From Paracoccus tegillarcae (lineage in GTDB: Bacteria > Pseudomonadota > Alphaproteobacteria > Rhodobacterales > Rhodobacteraceae), in contig NZ_CP025408.1 of NCBI RefSeq assembly GCF_002847305.1, forward strand, positions 604,001 through 668,000: DNA of 64,000 nt. Reading direction: 5' to 3'. The notes below the pieces were generated by a model. The model was not told the DNA's origin and made no database searches. It saw only the letters and a program-made list of their open reading frames with translations. Below are positions 45,582-54,687 of this stretch, piece by piece. Numbering within the stretch: position 1 is the first letter of the stretch; each line of letters opens with the position of its first letter. The position numbers and the translations under genes were made by a program.

Positions 45582-46513
45582 TCCTGCGCGTCGTCGCGAT
45601 CATCGGGCTTTGTCTGATGGCCGGCACTGCGACGGCACAGGACGCGGCACCCGATAGCGCGCAGAATACCACCACACTCGCCGATCTGCGTCAGCAGTTG
45701 CAGCAGCTCAAGGCGGACGTGCAGTCGCTGCGGACCGAATTGGTTGCCTCGGGCGCTGCAGGGTTTCAAGCGGCGGGGGGCGATACCGCCATCGACCGCA
45801 TGAACGCGATGGAACAGAAACTGACGCAACTGACCGGCACGACCGAGCAGTTGCAGAACCGCATCCAGCAGATCGTCAAGGACGGCACCAACCGCATCGG
45901 AGATATCGAATTTCGTCTGTGCGAGATGGACGACGGCTGTGATCTCGGGGCGCTGATGACAGTGCCGCAATTGGGCAGTGTGACGGGTGGCGGCGGATCC
46001 GGTGGCGGGTTGGTCATTACGCCTTCGGGCGGCAATGCCGAGCCGCCTGAGACAGCGGCCAAGCAACCCACCGCAGCCGAACAACAGGCGTTCGACCGGG
46101 CCCAAGCGGCACTGGGCGAAGGTAATTTTCAGCAGGCCGCGCAGCTTTTTGCTGAGGTCGCAGAAACCCATGCCGGCGGCGCATTGACCTCTGAGGCGCT
46201 GTTCCTGCGCGGTTCGGCCCTGGAAAGCGCTGGCGAGCCACCACTGGCGGCGGCAGCATGGCTGGAGTCCTTTGCTGCTGACCCGAACGGGGATCGCGCA
46301 GGCGAAAGCCTGCTGGGCGTCGCCCGCCTGATCGGCGACCAGGGCGATCCCGTGGCTGCCTGCCTTTATCTGGCGGAAATTCCAGTTCGCTTTGCTGGCA
46401 GCGATACCGCAGACGAGGCGCAACGGCGCATGCAGGATCTGGATTGCGGTGCGGGCGAATTGCCGCAAGGCACGGATCCAGAGGCCGCAGCAGACCTGAT
46501 GATCGATGAGTGA
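45578..46513 (+). CDS. cpoB: Tol-Pal system coordinator CpoB (YbgF)
   Basis: A 311-residue periplasmic protein with a signal peptide (VVAIIGLCLMAGTATA|QD). A coiled-coil region (TTLADLRQQLQQLKADVQSLR and 'AMEQKLTQLTGTTEQLQNRIQQ') at about 30-100 trimerises. The C-terminal TPR domain begins 'EQQAFDRAQAALGEGNFQQAAQLFAE' (key: AFDRAQAALGEGNFQQAAQLF). CpoB couples Tol activity to PBP1B in peptidoglycan synthesis. It overlaps pal by 4 bases and its end overlaps tilS by 8 bases. Confidence 0.95.
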   Translation: MILRVVAIIGLCLMAGTATAQDAAPDSAQNTTTLADLRQQLQQLKADVQSLRTELVASGAAGFQAAGGDTAIDRMNAMEQKLTQLTGTTEQLQNRIQQIVKDGTNRIGDIEFRLCEMDDGCDLGALMTVPQLGSVTGGGGSGGGLVITPSGGNAEPPETAAKQPTAAEQQAFDRAQAALGEGNFQQAAQLFAEVAETHAGGALTSEALFLRGSALESAGEPPLAAAAWLESFAADPNGDRAGESLLGVARLIGDQGDPVAACLYLAEIPVRFAGSDTADEAQRRMQDLDCGAGELPQGTDPEAAADLMIDE

Positions 46514-47771
46514 TCCCGTCAGCGTCGGTGATGACGTCACCGCGCAGGTGCACACTGTTCTCGACCGCCTCGCCGGCGATCTGCCTGCGCTGGGCATCGC
46601 CCTGTCAGGCGGCGGCGATTCCACGGCGCTGATGCATCTGGTTGCCAGTTGGGCGCGGGGCCGCCGGATCATGGCCGCAACCGTCGATCACGGCCTGCGC
46701 GACGACAGCGCCGCCGAGGCTCAGACGGCGCATCGCGCGGCGCTTGCGCTGGACATTCCCCATGCGACGCTGCTTTGGCGGCGTGATACGGATGCCGGCA
46801 ACCTGATGGCCGGCGCCCGCGACGCGCGGCTACGGCTGCTGTCGGGCTGGGCGCAACGCAACGACCTGCCAGCGATCGTGCTGGGCCATACGCAGGACGA
46901 TCAGGCCGAAACGCTGCTGATGCGGCTCGCGCGCGGCGCGGGCGTAGACGGGCTGGCCGGGATGGCAGATTGGCGTGACGCCTTTGGTCTGCGATGGCTA
47001 CGCCCGATGCTGGGCGTCGGGCGCGCCGAACTGCGCGACTGGCTCGGCGCGCGGGGCGCAAGCTGGATCGACGATCCCAGCAATGATGATGACAGCTATG
47101 ATCGGGTGCGCATCCGCAAGGCCATGGCCGCGACCGAACTCGGCGCCAGACAACTGGCGATGGCGGCCGATAATATCGCCTCTGCACGTGACGCATTGCA
47201 ATTCTATGCCGCCGAGGCCGCCGGCGACGCGATCGCCAGCAATGCCAGCCTGATCCTGCCTCGCAGGCCTTTCACGCGCAGCCCGCCCGAAATTCACCGG
47301 CGTCTGATCATTGCCGCCACACGCTGGATCACCGGCGCGGACTACCCCCCGCGTCGCAGTACCGTCAGCCATGCGCTGGCCGGCATTGCCGCGGGCAACC
47401 GCGTCACGATGGATGGCGCGCTGTTCGAACCCTCGGGCGACCGCATCTTCGTCATCCGCGAACCAGCCGCCGCCCATCGCGCGCCTGCCGTCCAGGCCGA
47501 ACCAGAGGAAAGCGCGGTGATCTGGGACAAACGCTGGCGCGTCGAGGGGCTGACACCCGGCCAGCATGTTTCGGCCCTTGGTCTGGAATCGCTCAGTCTG
47601 CCCGAAGCAGGCTGGCGGGCCTCGGGGATGGGACGAGACGAGGCCGCTGCAACGCCCGCAATCTGGCAGGACCAGCGACTGATTGCCGCGCCCGTCTTGC
47701 GACGTTCGAGCCATCTGGCACGGCCTTTGCGCGGTTCGGACGCGTTTCGCAGCGTGATCTTTGCGCATTAA
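46506..47771 (+). CDS. tilS: tRNA(Ile)-lysidine synthase
   Basis: A 421-residue essential enzyme that ligates lysine to C34 of tRNA-Ile2 (CAU anticodon). The PP-loop is SGGGDST (residues 34-40) in 'LGIALSGGGDSTALMHL'. 'DHGLRDDSAAEAQTAH' and 'GHTQDDQAETLLMRLARGAGVDGLAGM' (key: GHTQDDQAET) follow. A C-terminal substrate-binding part with 'WDKRWRVEGLTPGQHV' completes it. The start overlaps cpoB by 8 bases. This tol-tilS-ftsH order is usual in Rhodobacteraceae. Confidence 0.96.
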   Translation: MSDPVSVGDDVTAQVHTVLDRLAGDLPALGIALSGGGDSTALMHLVASWARGRRIMAATVDHGLRDDSAAEAQTAHRAALALDIPHATLLWRRDTDAGNLMAGARDARLRLLSGWAQRNDLPAIVLGHTQDDQAETLLMRLARGAGVDGLAGMADWRDAFGLRWLRPMLGVGRAELRDWLGARGASWIDDPSNDDDSYDRVRIRKAMAATELGARQLAMAADNIASARDALQFYAAEAAGDAIASNASLILPRRPFTRSPPEIHRRLIIAATRWITGADYPPRRSTVSHALAGIAAGNRVTMDGALFEPSGDRIFVIREPAAAHRAPAVQAEPEESAVIWDKRWRVEGLTPGQHVSALGLESLSLPEAGWRASGMGRDEAAATPAIWQDQRLIAAPVLRRSSHLARPLRGSDAFRSVIFAH

Positions 47772-47793
47772 CCGGCTGAGACCGGCAAAGCCG

Positions 47794-47822
47794 CATTGAA
47801 CCCCGGCCGATAATCCCTATTT
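47794..47822 (+). promoter_or_regulatory. Candidate heat-shock (sigma-32-like) promoter of ftsH
   Basis: CATTGAA (47794-47800) resembles the sigma-32 -35 box (CTTGAAA). After 14 bases, CCCTATTT (47815-47822) resembles the -10 box (CCCCATnT). It sits 36 bases before the TTG start of ftsH. ftsH is heat-shock controlled in other proteobacteria. Confidence 0.4.
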
Positions 47823-47857
47823 TCTAACTCAACTGTTTCCGCCTGGGAGGACCCGTT

Positions 47858-49753
47858 TTGGGCAACGCACGCAATCTGGCCGTTTGGGTCGTCCTGTTCC
47901 TGATGATCCTGATGCTGTTCAATGTCTTCAGTGATGGCGGCGCACCGCTGAACAGCCGTCAGATCAGCTATTCCGATTTCATTGAACGGGCCCAGTCCGA
48001 ACAAATCGCGTCTGTAACCATCGACGGCGAGGATATCGCCATCGTCGGCACCGATGGGCAAAACTATGTCACCGTGCGCCCCATGGGCGAAGAGATTACC
48101 GACAAGCTGATCGCGCAGGGCGTCGAGGTTCAGGTCGTCAAGCAACAGCAATCGGGCTTTATGTCGATGCTGGGCGTTTGGCTGCCGTTCATCCTGCTGA
48201 TCGGGGTCTGGATCTTCTTCATGAACCGGATGCAGGGCGGTGGGCGCGGTGGTGCCATGGGCTTTGGCAAATCCAAGGCCAAGCTCTTGACCGAAAAGCA
48301 CGGCCGCGTGACCTTTGACGATGTCGCCGGCATCGACGAGGCCAAGGAAGAGCTGGAAGAAATCGTCGAGTTTCTGCGCAACCCGCAGAAGTTCAGCCGT
48401 CTCGGTGGCAAGATCCCGAAAGGCGCGCTGCTGGTCGGCCCACCGGGCACCGGTAAGACGCTGCTCGCCCGCGCCATCGCAGGCGAGGCCGGCGTGCCGT
48501 TCTTTACCATCTCGGGTTCGGATTTCGTGGAAATGTTCGTCGGCGTCGGCGCATCGCGTGTGCGCGACATGTTCGAGCAGGCCAAGAAAAGCGCACCCTG
48601 TATTCTGTTCATCGACGAGATCGACGCCGTGGGCCGTGCGCGTGGCGTTGGCATCGGCGGTGGTAATGATGAACGCGAACAGACGCTGAACCAGTTGCTG
48701 GTCGAGATGGACGGCTTTGAGGCCAATGAAGGCATCATCATCATCGCCGCCACCAACCGCAAAGACGTGCTGGACCCGGCTCTGCTGCGCCCCGGCCGCT
48801 TTGACCGTCAGATCCACGTCCCCAACCCAGATATCAAGGGCCGCGAGAAAATTCTGGGCGTCCACAGCCGCAAGGTTCCCGTCGGCCCCGATGTCGATCT
48901 GCGCATCATCGCGCGCGGCACGCCCGGTTTTTCGGGTGCGGACCTGATGAACCTTGTGAACGAGGCCGCGCTGGCCGCCGCCCGCATTGGCCGGCGTTTC
49001 GTCAGCATGGAAGATTTCGAGAACGCAAAGGACAAGGTCATGCTGGGTGTCGAACGCCGCAGCATGGTGTTGACGCCCGAGCAAAAGGAAAAGACCGCCT
49101 ATCACGAGGCTGGCCACGCCGTCGTCGGCCTGTCGCTGCCGAAATGCGATCCGGTCTACAAGGCCACGATCATTCCGCGCGGCGGTGCCCTGGGGATGGT
49201 TGTGTCCCTGCCCGAAATGGACCGGCTGAATTTCCATAAGGACGAGGTCAAGCAAAAGCTGGCCATGACCATGGCCGGCAAGGCCGCCGAAATCATCAAA
49301 TACGGTGAAGAAGGCGTGTCGAACGGCCCCGCTGGCGACATTCAGCAGGCCAGCCAACTGGCCCGCGCGATGGTCATGCGGTGGGGTATGTCGGACAAGG
49401 TCGGTAATATCGACTATGCCGAGGCGCATGAGGGCTATAACGGCTCGACCGGCGGTTTCTCGATTTCCGCTTCGACCAAGGAACTGATCGAACAAGAGGT
49501 CCATGACCTGATCGAACAGGGCTATGAGGACGCGCGTCGCATCCTGATCGAGAAGGAAGAGGAATTCGAGCGTCTGGCCAAGGGCCTCTTGGAATACGAG
49601 ACCCTGACCGGCGAAGAGATCGGCAAGATCCTTCGCGGCGAACAGCTGGGCGGCGATGACGACACGCCCGGCAGCTCGATCCCGTCGGTGACGGCGGTGC
49701 CCAAGGCAGGCGAGACCAAGCCTGCACCGGGCGGCGATCCCGCCCCCGCCTGA
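47858..49753 (+). CDS. ftsH: ATP-dependent zinc metalloprotease FtsH
   Basis: A 631-residue inner-membrane AAA+ protease for quality control of membrane proteins and regulators such as sigma-32. Two helices (about 7-25 and 105-122) flank a periplasmic part. The Walker A motif GPPGTGKT is residues 194-201. '[10 protein letters not shown]' is Walker B, and the second region of homology is '[15 protein letters not shown]' (key: RPGRFDRQI). The zinc motif HEAGH is residues 416-420. It starts with TTG at 47858, with GGGAGG 7 bases upstream and the MGNARNLA start typical of the group. No better ATG exists. A terminator follows at 49781-49807. Confidence 0.97.
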   Translation: MGNARNLAVWVVLFLMILMLFNVFSDGGAPLNSRQISYSDFIERAQSEQIASVTIDGEDIAIVGTDGQNYVTVRPMGEEITDKLIAQGVEVQVVKQQQSGFMSMLGVWLPFILLIGVWIFFMNRMQGGGRGGAMGFGKSKAKLLTEKHGRVTFDDVAGIDEAKEELEEIVEFLRNPQKFSRLGGKIPKGALLVGPPGTGKTLLARAIAGEAGVPFFTISGSDFVEMFVGVGASRVRDMFEQAKKSAPCILFIDEIDAVGRARGVGIGGGNDEREQTLNQLLVEMDGFEANEGIIIIAATNRKDVLDPALLRPGRFDRQIHVPNPDIKGREKILGVHSRKVPVGPDVDLRIIARGTPGFSGADLMNLVNEAALAAARIGRRFVSMEDFENAKDKVMLGVERRSMVLTPEQKEKTAYHEAGHAVVGLSLPKCDPVYKATIIPRGGALGMVVSLPEMDRLNFHKDEVKQKLAMTMAGKAAEIIKYGEEGVSNGPAGDIQQASQLARAMVMRWGMSDKVGNIDYAEAHEGYNGSTGGFSISASTKELIEQEVHDLIEQGYEDARRILIEKEEEFERLAKGLLEYETLTGEEIGKILRGEQLGGDDDTPGSSIPSVTAVPKAGETKPAPGGDPAPA

Positions 49754-49780
49754 GCCCCGAACGACCGAACGCAGTTATGA

Positions 49781-49807
49781 ACCCCGGCCCATGCGGCCGG
49801 GGTTTTC
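49781..49807 (+). terminator. Rho-independent terminator of ftsH
   Basis: ACCCCGGCC (49781-49789) and GGCCGGGGT (49795-49803) form a perfect 9-bp stem with a 5-base loop, followed by TTTTCCTT. Confidence 0.9.
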
Positions 49808-49847
49808 CTTTGCCGCTGCCCTCTTGCGCGCCCGGCGCCAAGGGTGC

Positions 49848-50165
49848 ATGTCCTGCGACATGACCATGGCCACCGATGACATCCCCGACATGCCTGCCCT
49901 GCGCGCCCGCATCGACGCGCTGGATGCGCAGTTGATCGCGCTGTTGGCGCAACGCAGTGCGCTGATCGACCGGGCAGCCCGGATCAAGGCGCGCGACGAT
50001 TTGCCCGCCCGCATAGAGGCCCGTATCGAAGAGGTGGTGACAAACGCGCGGCGGCACGCCGAGCGCGCGGGATTGGACCCCGACCTGATCGAAAGCATCT
50101 GGCGACGGCTGATCGAGGCCGCTATCGCCCAGGAAGATCGCCACCTGAAAGGAGACCCCGCATGA
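49848..50165 (+). CDS. AroQ-type chorismate mutase
   Basis: A 105-residue all-helical enzyme converting chorismate to prephenate for Phe and Tyr synthesis. '[33 protein letters not shown]' (key: [19 protein letters not shown]) is the AroQ first helix; '[45 protein letters not shown]' (key: [17 protein letters not shown]) gives the remaining helices. The ATG at 49848 (after AAGGG) is chosen; ATGs at 49860 and 49866 are possible. The stop overlaps folD by 4 bases. Confidence 0.9.
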   Translation: MSCDMTMATDDIPDMPALRARIDALDAQLIALLAQRSALIDRAARIKARDDLPARIEARIEEVVTNARRHAERAGLDPDLIESIWRRLIEAAIAQEDRHLKGDPA

Positions 50166-51037
50166 GCGCCACCCGTATCGACGGAAAGGTCTTTGCAGCA
50201 ACGCTGCGCACCCGCATCGCAGAGGGCGTTGCGGCGATGGCGGACCGGGGCATCACGCCCGGGCTGGCCGTCGTGCTGGTGGGCGAGGACCCGGCCAGTC
50301 AGGTCTATGTCCGCTCCAAGGGCAAGATGACCCGCGAGGTCGGCATGAATTCCTATGAACACCGGCTGCCTGACGACACCTCGCAAGGCGATTTGCTGGC
50401 GCTGGTCGATCAGTTGAACAAAGATCCATCGGTGAATGGTATTCTGGTGCAACTGCCCCTGCCCCGGCACATCGACGAAGAGGCTGTGATCAACGAGATC
50501 CTTCCGGAAAAGGATGTCGACGGCTTTACCGTGCTGAATGTCGGTCGCCTCGCCACCGGGCAAAAGGCGATGGTGCCTTGTACACCACTGGGCTGCCTGA
50601 TGATGCTGCGCGATCAGTTGGGCGATCTTTCGGGCAAGAACGCGGTGGTGGTCGGTCGGTCGAACATCGTCGGAAAGCCGATGGCGCAACTGCTGCTGCG
50701 CGACAGCGCCACGGTGACCATCGCGCATTCGCGCACGCAGGATCTGCCGGGGCTCTGCCGCAGCGCCGATATTCTGGTGGCTGCGGTCGGGCGACCCCAT
50801 TTCGTCAAGGGCGACTGGATCAAGCCGGGTGCGACGGTGATCGACGTCGGCATCAACCGCACCGATGACGGGCTGGTCGGCGATGTGGATTATGCCGAGG
50901 CCGAGCAGGTCGCGGGCGCTATCACGCCCGTGCCTGGCGGTGTCGGGCCAATGACCATAGCCTGCCTGCTGGCCAATACGTTGACGGCCACTGCCCGCGC
51001 GAACGGCTTGCCCGATCCTGAGGGGCTGACACCCTGA
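50162..51037 (+). CDS. folD: Methylenetetrahydrofolate dehydrogenase/cyclohydrolase
   Basis: A 291-residue bifunctional enzyme that oxidises methylene-THF to methenyl-THF and hydrolyses it to 10-formyl-THF. '[30 protein letters not shown]' (key: [14 protein letters not shown]) holds the catalytic Tyr and Lys. '[14 protein letters not shown]', '[16 protein letters not shown]' and '[18 protein letters not shown]' (key: [10 protein letters not shown]) are conserved, ending with '[19 protein letters not shown]'. It is coupled to the chorismate mutase gene, and a terminator follows at 51057-51084. Confidence 0.97.
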   Translation: MSATRIDGKVFAATLRTRIAEGVAAMADRGITPGLAVVLVGEDPASQVYVRSKGKMTREVGMNSYEHRLPDDTSQGDLLALVDQLNKDPSVNGILVQLPLPRHIDEEAVINEILPEKDVDGFTVLNVGRLATGQKAMVPCTPLGCLMMLRDQLGDLSGKNAVVVGRSNIVGKPMAQLLLRDSATVTIAHSRTQDLPGLCRSADILVAAVGRPHFVKGDWIKPGATVIDVGINRTDDGLVGDVDYAEAEQVAGAITPVPGGVGPMTIACLLANTLTATARANGLPDPEGLTP

Positions 51038-51056
51038 CGCGGGTTTGCGCGGAAAA

Positions 51057-51084
51057 GGTGCCGCCCCGGGTCCGGGCCGGCACC
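51057..51084. terminator. Bidirectional terminator between folD and dctM
   Basis: GGTGCCGCCCCGG (51057-51069) and CCGGGCCGGCACC (51072-51084) pair with one mismatch. The plus side is followed by GATTTT and the minus side by TTTTCC. It separates the housekeeping folD unit from the accessory locus. Confidence 0.82.
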
Positions 51085-51089
51085 GATTT

Positions 51090-52400
51090 TCATCGGAAGC
51101 TTCCCGGCATCAGTGTCTGAGGCAGCCACAGCGCGAGCTGCGGGAAGAGGATGATCAGCAGCAGGATCAGCAGCATCGGCAACAGGATGATGACCACGTC
51201 GCGCATCACCTGCACCACGTTCATCCCCCCGATGGCCGCTGATATCAGCAGGCATAACCCATAGGGCGGCGTCACCAGACCGAATGCCAGCGAGATGATC
51301 CCGATAATTGCGAAGACGACCGGATGAATATCGGCCGCCGTCGCGACGGGCAGCAGCACCGTGCCCAGAATGATGATCGTCGGGATCGCATCGATGAACA
51401 GCCCGAAGAACAGGAACAGGCCCGCGATGACCAGCGCGGTTTCGAACGGACCGACCTCCAGCGAGACCATGAAGGCCACGATCAGCCGCGGCACGTCGAA
51501 AAACGCCAGCATCCACCCAAAGGCCGAAGCCGTCCCGATGGCGAACAGAGAGATCGCGGCGAAACGCCCCGTATCATAGAAGATATGGCCCAGATCGCGG
51601 AACGTCACCGTGCGATAGACGAACATCCCCAGGATCAGCGCATAGGCCGCCGCGATGATCGCGCTTTCGGTGGGCGTGACGATGCCGCCCACGATCCCGC
51701 CAACCACCAGAACCGGGGTCAGCATGGCCAGCGCGGCACCGCGCAGGGCCTTCCAGAAAGCACGCAGGCTGGGGCTGCCCTCGGTTGGGTAATCATAGAC
51801 CTTGGCATAGCCAAAGACCGTGGCCATCAGTGCCAACCCGATCAGCAGGCCGGGTATTGCGCCCGCCAGAAACAGCGCCCCCACTGACACTTGCATGACG
51901 CCGCCCCAGACCACCATCAGGATACTGGGCGGGATGATGACACCCATGACGGATGAGCAGGCGGTGATGGCGATGGCAAAACGCCGGTCATAGCCCTCTT
52001 TGACCATCGCAGGGATCAGGATCTTGCCGCAGCCCGCAGCGTCGGCGGTGGACGATCCCGAGATACCGGCAAACAGCATCGACACCGCGACATTCACATG
52101 ACCAAGACCGCCGGGCATCCAACCGGTCAGGACGCGGGCCAGTTCGATCAGCCGGTCGGTTATCTTGCCCGAATTCATCAGGTTTGCAGCCAACAGAAAG
52201 AACGGCACTGCCAGCAGGATAAACGAGTTATAGGACTGAAACATCCGGTCCAGGACGATGAACGGCGTCAGGCGCAGATCCATCAGCACCAGAGGCACGG
52301 TCGCGATCCCCAGTGCAAAGGCCACGGGCACCCGGATCAGCACCAGCAGCATAAAGCCCCCGACCAAGATGGCGCAGGCAAGCCCGGTCGAGACAATCAT
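51090..52400 (-). CDS. dctM: TRAP transporter large permease (DctM family)
   Basis: A 436-residue inner-membrane protein with about 12-13 helices that drives sodium-coupled uptake of an organic acid. 'IRVPVAFALGIATVPLVLMDL' opens it. 'LLAVPFFLLAANLMNSGKITDRLIELARVLTGWMPGGLGHVNVAVSMLFAGISGSSTADAAG' (key: AVPFFLLAANLMNSG and AGISGSSTADAAG) is the DctM signature. 'GVIIPPSILMVVWG' and 'ALVIAGLFLFFGLFIDAIPTIII' follow. The ATG at 52398-52400 overlaps the dctQ stop. It is the last gene of dctPQM. Together with KdgF and the alginate genes, the substrate is likely a uronate or related acid sugar. Confidence 0.93.
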   Translation of the reverse strand: MIVSTGLACAILVGGFMLLVLIRVPVAFALGIATVPLVLMDLRLTPFIVLDRMFQSYNSFILLAVPFFLLAANLMNSGKITDRLIELARVLTGWMPGGLGHVNVAVSMLFAGISGSSTADAAGCGKILIPAMVKEGYDRRFAIAITACSSVMGVIIPPSILMVVWGGVMQVSVGALFLAGAIPGLLIGLALMATVFGYAKVYDYPTEGSPSLRAFWKALRGAALAMLTPVLVVGGIVGGIVTPTESAIIAAAYALILGMFVYRTVTFRDLGHIFYDTGRFAAISLFAIGTASAFGWMLAFFDVPRLIVAFMVSLEVGPFETALVIAGLFLFFGLFIDAIPTIIILGTVLLPVATAADIHPVVFAIIGIISLAFGLVTPPYGLCLLISAAIGGMNVVQVMRDVVIILLPMLLILLLIILFPQLALWLPQTLMPGSFR

Positions 52401-52891
52401 GATGCAGCCCTTAATGAGGTTCGGTATTCGCCGATGGCTTCGGCCAGCCGGTAAAGAGAAAAGATCGCCCATACGGCCCCGGCGATGGGCACTGAAATGA
52501 AGGTGATCAGCTTATTGGCCCGCATCATCGGCGATTCCTGCAATGCGCCGAATTTTGCGTATTCGATGCCGTACCAAAAGAAGATCAGGGCAAATCCCGC
52601 GACCAGCACCAGAACAACGCCCTTTTGCAGCAAGATGCCCAAGGGGGTCTTCGCATCCGGCAGCACCTGAACATCGAAATGGGTGCCATCCCAGACCGCG
52701 ACCATTGATCCGATCATCACCACCCAGACAAAGATGAAGGTCGACAGTTCTTCGGTCCAGAGATAGGGAGGAAGCAGGTCGGTATAACGAGAGATCACCT
52801 GCAACCCGACCGGAATGGCGAGGGCTGCGACAAGAATGCCCAGCAGAACCCTCAGCCCGTTGCAGAACGTGTCCAGCACCCGCTTCATCAT
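52397..52891 (-). CDS. dctQ: TRAP transporter small permease (DctQ family)
   Basis: A 164-residue protein with four helices ('VLLGILVAALAIPVGLQVISRY', 'LSTFIFVWVVMIGSMVAVW', 'GVVLVLVAGFALIFFWYGIEY', 'ITFISVPIAGAVWAIFSLYRL'). The conserved 'LPPYLWTEELSTFIFVWVVMIG' (key: WTEELSTFIFVWVVMIG) binds the large permease. It starts at the double ATG 52886-52891, after a G-rich GGGGGGAAAG. It lies between dctP (89 bases upstream) and dctM, with which it overlaps by 4 bases. Confidence 0.92.
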   Translation of the reverse strand: MMKRVLDTFCNGLRVLLGILVAALAIPVGLQVISRYTDLLPPYLWTEELSTFIFVWVVMIGSMVAVWDGTHFDVQVLPDAKTPLGILLQKGVVLVLVAGFALIFFWYGIEYAKFGALQESPMMRANKLITFISVPIAGAVWAIFSLYRLAEAIGEYRTSLRAAS

Positions 52892-52980
52892 CTTTCCCCC
52901 CCGGTGATGTAGGCTTTTCATACGCGTGAAGGCGTGCTTCGGGTTCTTTTCCCGAAACACGCCTCGCAGCCCTGAGCTTG

Positions 52981-53982
52981 TTATTTGGCGCGGATCGCCG
53001 TCAGCAGTTCGGTCGCACCCAGTTCGGCGGCATAGTCATCCTGTACCGGAACCACCATTTCCAGCAGCTGGTCGCGCTCGGCAAATTCCTGCAGCGTCAG
53101 TTGCCCTGCATCGACCATTTCCTGCAGCTTTTCGCCATCTTCACGCGATTCCAATTCGCGACCAAAGGCACCGGCCTCTTCCCCCGCCTTCATCACTGCG
53201 GCTTGCAGGTCCTCGGGCATGTTCCGAAAGCTTTTGCCGCTGACCACGATGGGGCGCACGGTGATGGCGTGTTTGGTCAGGGTCAAATACGGCGCGACCT
53301 CATAGAACTTGAGGTTCTGGATGCTGGCAGCTTCGTTTTCAAAGCCGTCGATGACGCCGGTCTGGATCGCATTATAGACCTCGCTATAGGAAATCGCCGA
53401 CGGGGCGGCGGTCAAGGCCGAAAATATCTGCGCCTGAATCGGGGCGCCCATCACCCGCATCTTGAAGCCCGCCAGTTCTTCCAGATTGCTGATCGGCTTG
53501 TTCGATATCACATTGCGCACGCCACCGCCGGTATAGCCGACGATCATGATATCGGCCTTTTCCAGCAGTTCTTCTTCCAGCGGCTTCAGCACGTCGCTGG
53601 ACAGAACGGCCTCCCAATGGGCCTGATCGCGGAACAGGAACGGCATGTCCATCAGCGGAATGGATGGCGCGAAGGTCGCCATGTTGGACGGCGCCATGAT
53701 CGTATAATCGATGGCGACGCCTTGCTGCAGGAAGGTGACGTAGTCGGCCTCCATCCCAAGCTCGCCATTCAGACGCAGATCAAAAGCGACCTCGCCGTCG
53801 TAATATTCATTGGTCAGTTCGGCGAACCGTTCCATGGTTTTGGTAAAGGCATGATTTTCGTCAAACTGACTGGCCCCGCGCAGGGTGATGTCCTGCGCCT
53901 GTGCGGCGGTAAATGTTGCGGTCACCGTGGCCACGATGGCGGCTGCGCGCACCAAGCCCTTGGTTGAATTCACTAGCGTCAT
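52981..53982 (-). CDS. dctP: TRAP transporter solute-binding protein (DctP family)
   Basis: A 333-residue periplasmic receptor with a signal peptide (LVRAAAIVATVTATFTAAQA|QD). 'RGASQFDENHAFTKTMERFAELTNEYYDGEVAFDLRLNGELG' (key: LRLNGELGME), 'MVGYTGGGVRNVISNKPISNLEELAGFKMRVMG' (key: NLEELAGFKMRVMGAP; Arg likely binds a carboxylate), and 'YSEVYNAIQTGVIDGFENE' (key: SEVYNAIQTGVIDGFENE) are DctP landmarks. The ATG at 53980-53982 follows AGGGAGGG. It is divergent from the kdgF-like gene, with operator motifs between them. Confidence 0.94.
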   Translation of the reverse strand: MTLVNSTKGLVRAAAIVATVTATFTAAQAQDITLRGASQFDENHAFTKTMERFAELTNEYYDGEVAFDLRLNGELGMEADYVTFLQQGVAIDYTIMAPSNMATFAPSIPLMDMPFLFRDQAHWEAVLSSDVLKPLEEELLEKADIMIVGYTGGGVRNVISNKPISNLEELAGFKMRVMGAPIQAQIFSALTAAPSAISYSEVYNAIQTGVIDGFENEAASIQNLKFYEVAPYLTLTKHAITVRPIVVSGKSFRNMPEDLQAAVMKAGEEAGAFGRELESREDGEKLQEMVDAGQLTLQEFAERDQLLEMVVPVQDDYAAELGATELLTAIRAK

Positions 53983-54321
53983 CTGTCCCTCCCTGGAACT
54001 TGCAAAAGACGTCGAAACGAGTCCGTCGTTGGTATCTTCGCATGAACCAAACGGGCGGCGGCGTTTTGTTTTCAGTGCTTTCACAGCCTGATCCGCATTG
54101 ATTCGCAGATGTACACTAGCAATTATAAGACTAGTATACTAGATAGTCCGTCATGATCTTTCAAAGGCTTTTCGGCAGCGACCGGTCTGTCTGCATTGGC
54201 TATGATGCCAGTGCGCGGCCAGGCAGACACTCGTCAATGGACATGACGCCCCTGCCATGGTTCCCTCAGGTCGGCCTTTCAACGACATATCCCCAGACAC
54301 ATATTCAAAGGGTTGATCGAC
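53983..54321. promoter_or_regulatory. Divergent control region of dctPQM and kdgF, with two operator candidates
   Basis: This 339-base gap contains CTAGTATACTAG (54131-54142), a perfect 12-bp palindrome. A related GATGTACACTAG lies 23 bases earlier (54108-54119; consensus GTAYACTAG). The same motif occurs twice upstream of the AlgS-type gene and gntR. The sites are 126-160 bases from dctP and 180-214 bases from the cupin start. They suit a FadR-type GntR regulator such as that at 62804. The local AT-rich block (54110-54150) differs from the surroundings. Confidence 0.65.
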
Positions 54322-54633
54322 ATGAGTGACTATCCGGTGGTCAAGACAGGTGAGGACGTAAGTCGTCAGGTTCTGGCGGATCATCCGCAACTGATGGTCG
54401 TCGCCTTTCGTTTCGGCAAGGCCGGGGCCGAGGGCGCGCTGCACGATCACCCGCATGTTCAATCCACCTATGTCGAAAGCGGCCGGTTCCGCTTCACGAT
54501 CGGCGATGAGCTGTGCGAGGTCGGGCCGGGCGATAGTTTCGTCGTGCCCTCTGGTGCGACACATGGCTGCATCTGCATCGAGCCGGGAACCCTGGTCGAT
54601 TGCTTTACGCCACGGCGCGACGACTTTCTCTGA
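54322..54633 (+). CDS. kdgF: KdgF-like cupin (unsaturated uronate to DEH conversion)
   Basis: A 103-residue single cupin. 'ALHDHPHVQSTYVESGRFRFTIGDE' (key: HDHPHVQSTYVESG; His41, His43, His45, Gln47) is the metal-binding half and 'GDSFVVPSGATHGCICIEPGTLVDCFTPRRDDFL' (key: VPSGATHGC; His81) the other. The end 'DCFTPRRDDFL' is the KdgF signature (recalled form DVFSPxREDFL). KdgF speeds conversion of the unsaturated monouronates made by pectate or alginate lyases to 4-deoxy-5-hexulose uronate (DEH). AAAGGG precedes the ATG at 54322. It has its own promoter region and is convergent with the SDR. Confidence 0.88.
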   Translation: MSDYPVVKTGEDVSRQVLADHPQLMVVAFRFGKAGAEGALHDHPHVQSTYVESGRFRFTIGDELCEVGPGDSFVVPSGATHGCICIEPGTLVDCFTPRRDDFL

Positions 54634-54642
54634 GGCAACAGA

Positions 54643-54673
54643 GGAAGGGCGATTGGCAGCCAGCCGCCCTTCC
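54643..54673. terminator. Stem-loop between kdgF and the SDR gene
   Basis: GGAAGGGCG (54643-54651) pairs with CGCCCTTCC (54665-54673) between two convergent genes. The T-tract is weak on both strands. Confidence 0.6.
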
Positions 54674-54687
54674 CGTGATTGCATTGG

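Noticed and set aside
47768..49504. A 578-codon minus-strand frame opposite ftsH
   Set aside because: It mirrors ftsH, has no recognisable domain or ribosome-binding site, and contradicts the clear FtsH motifs.
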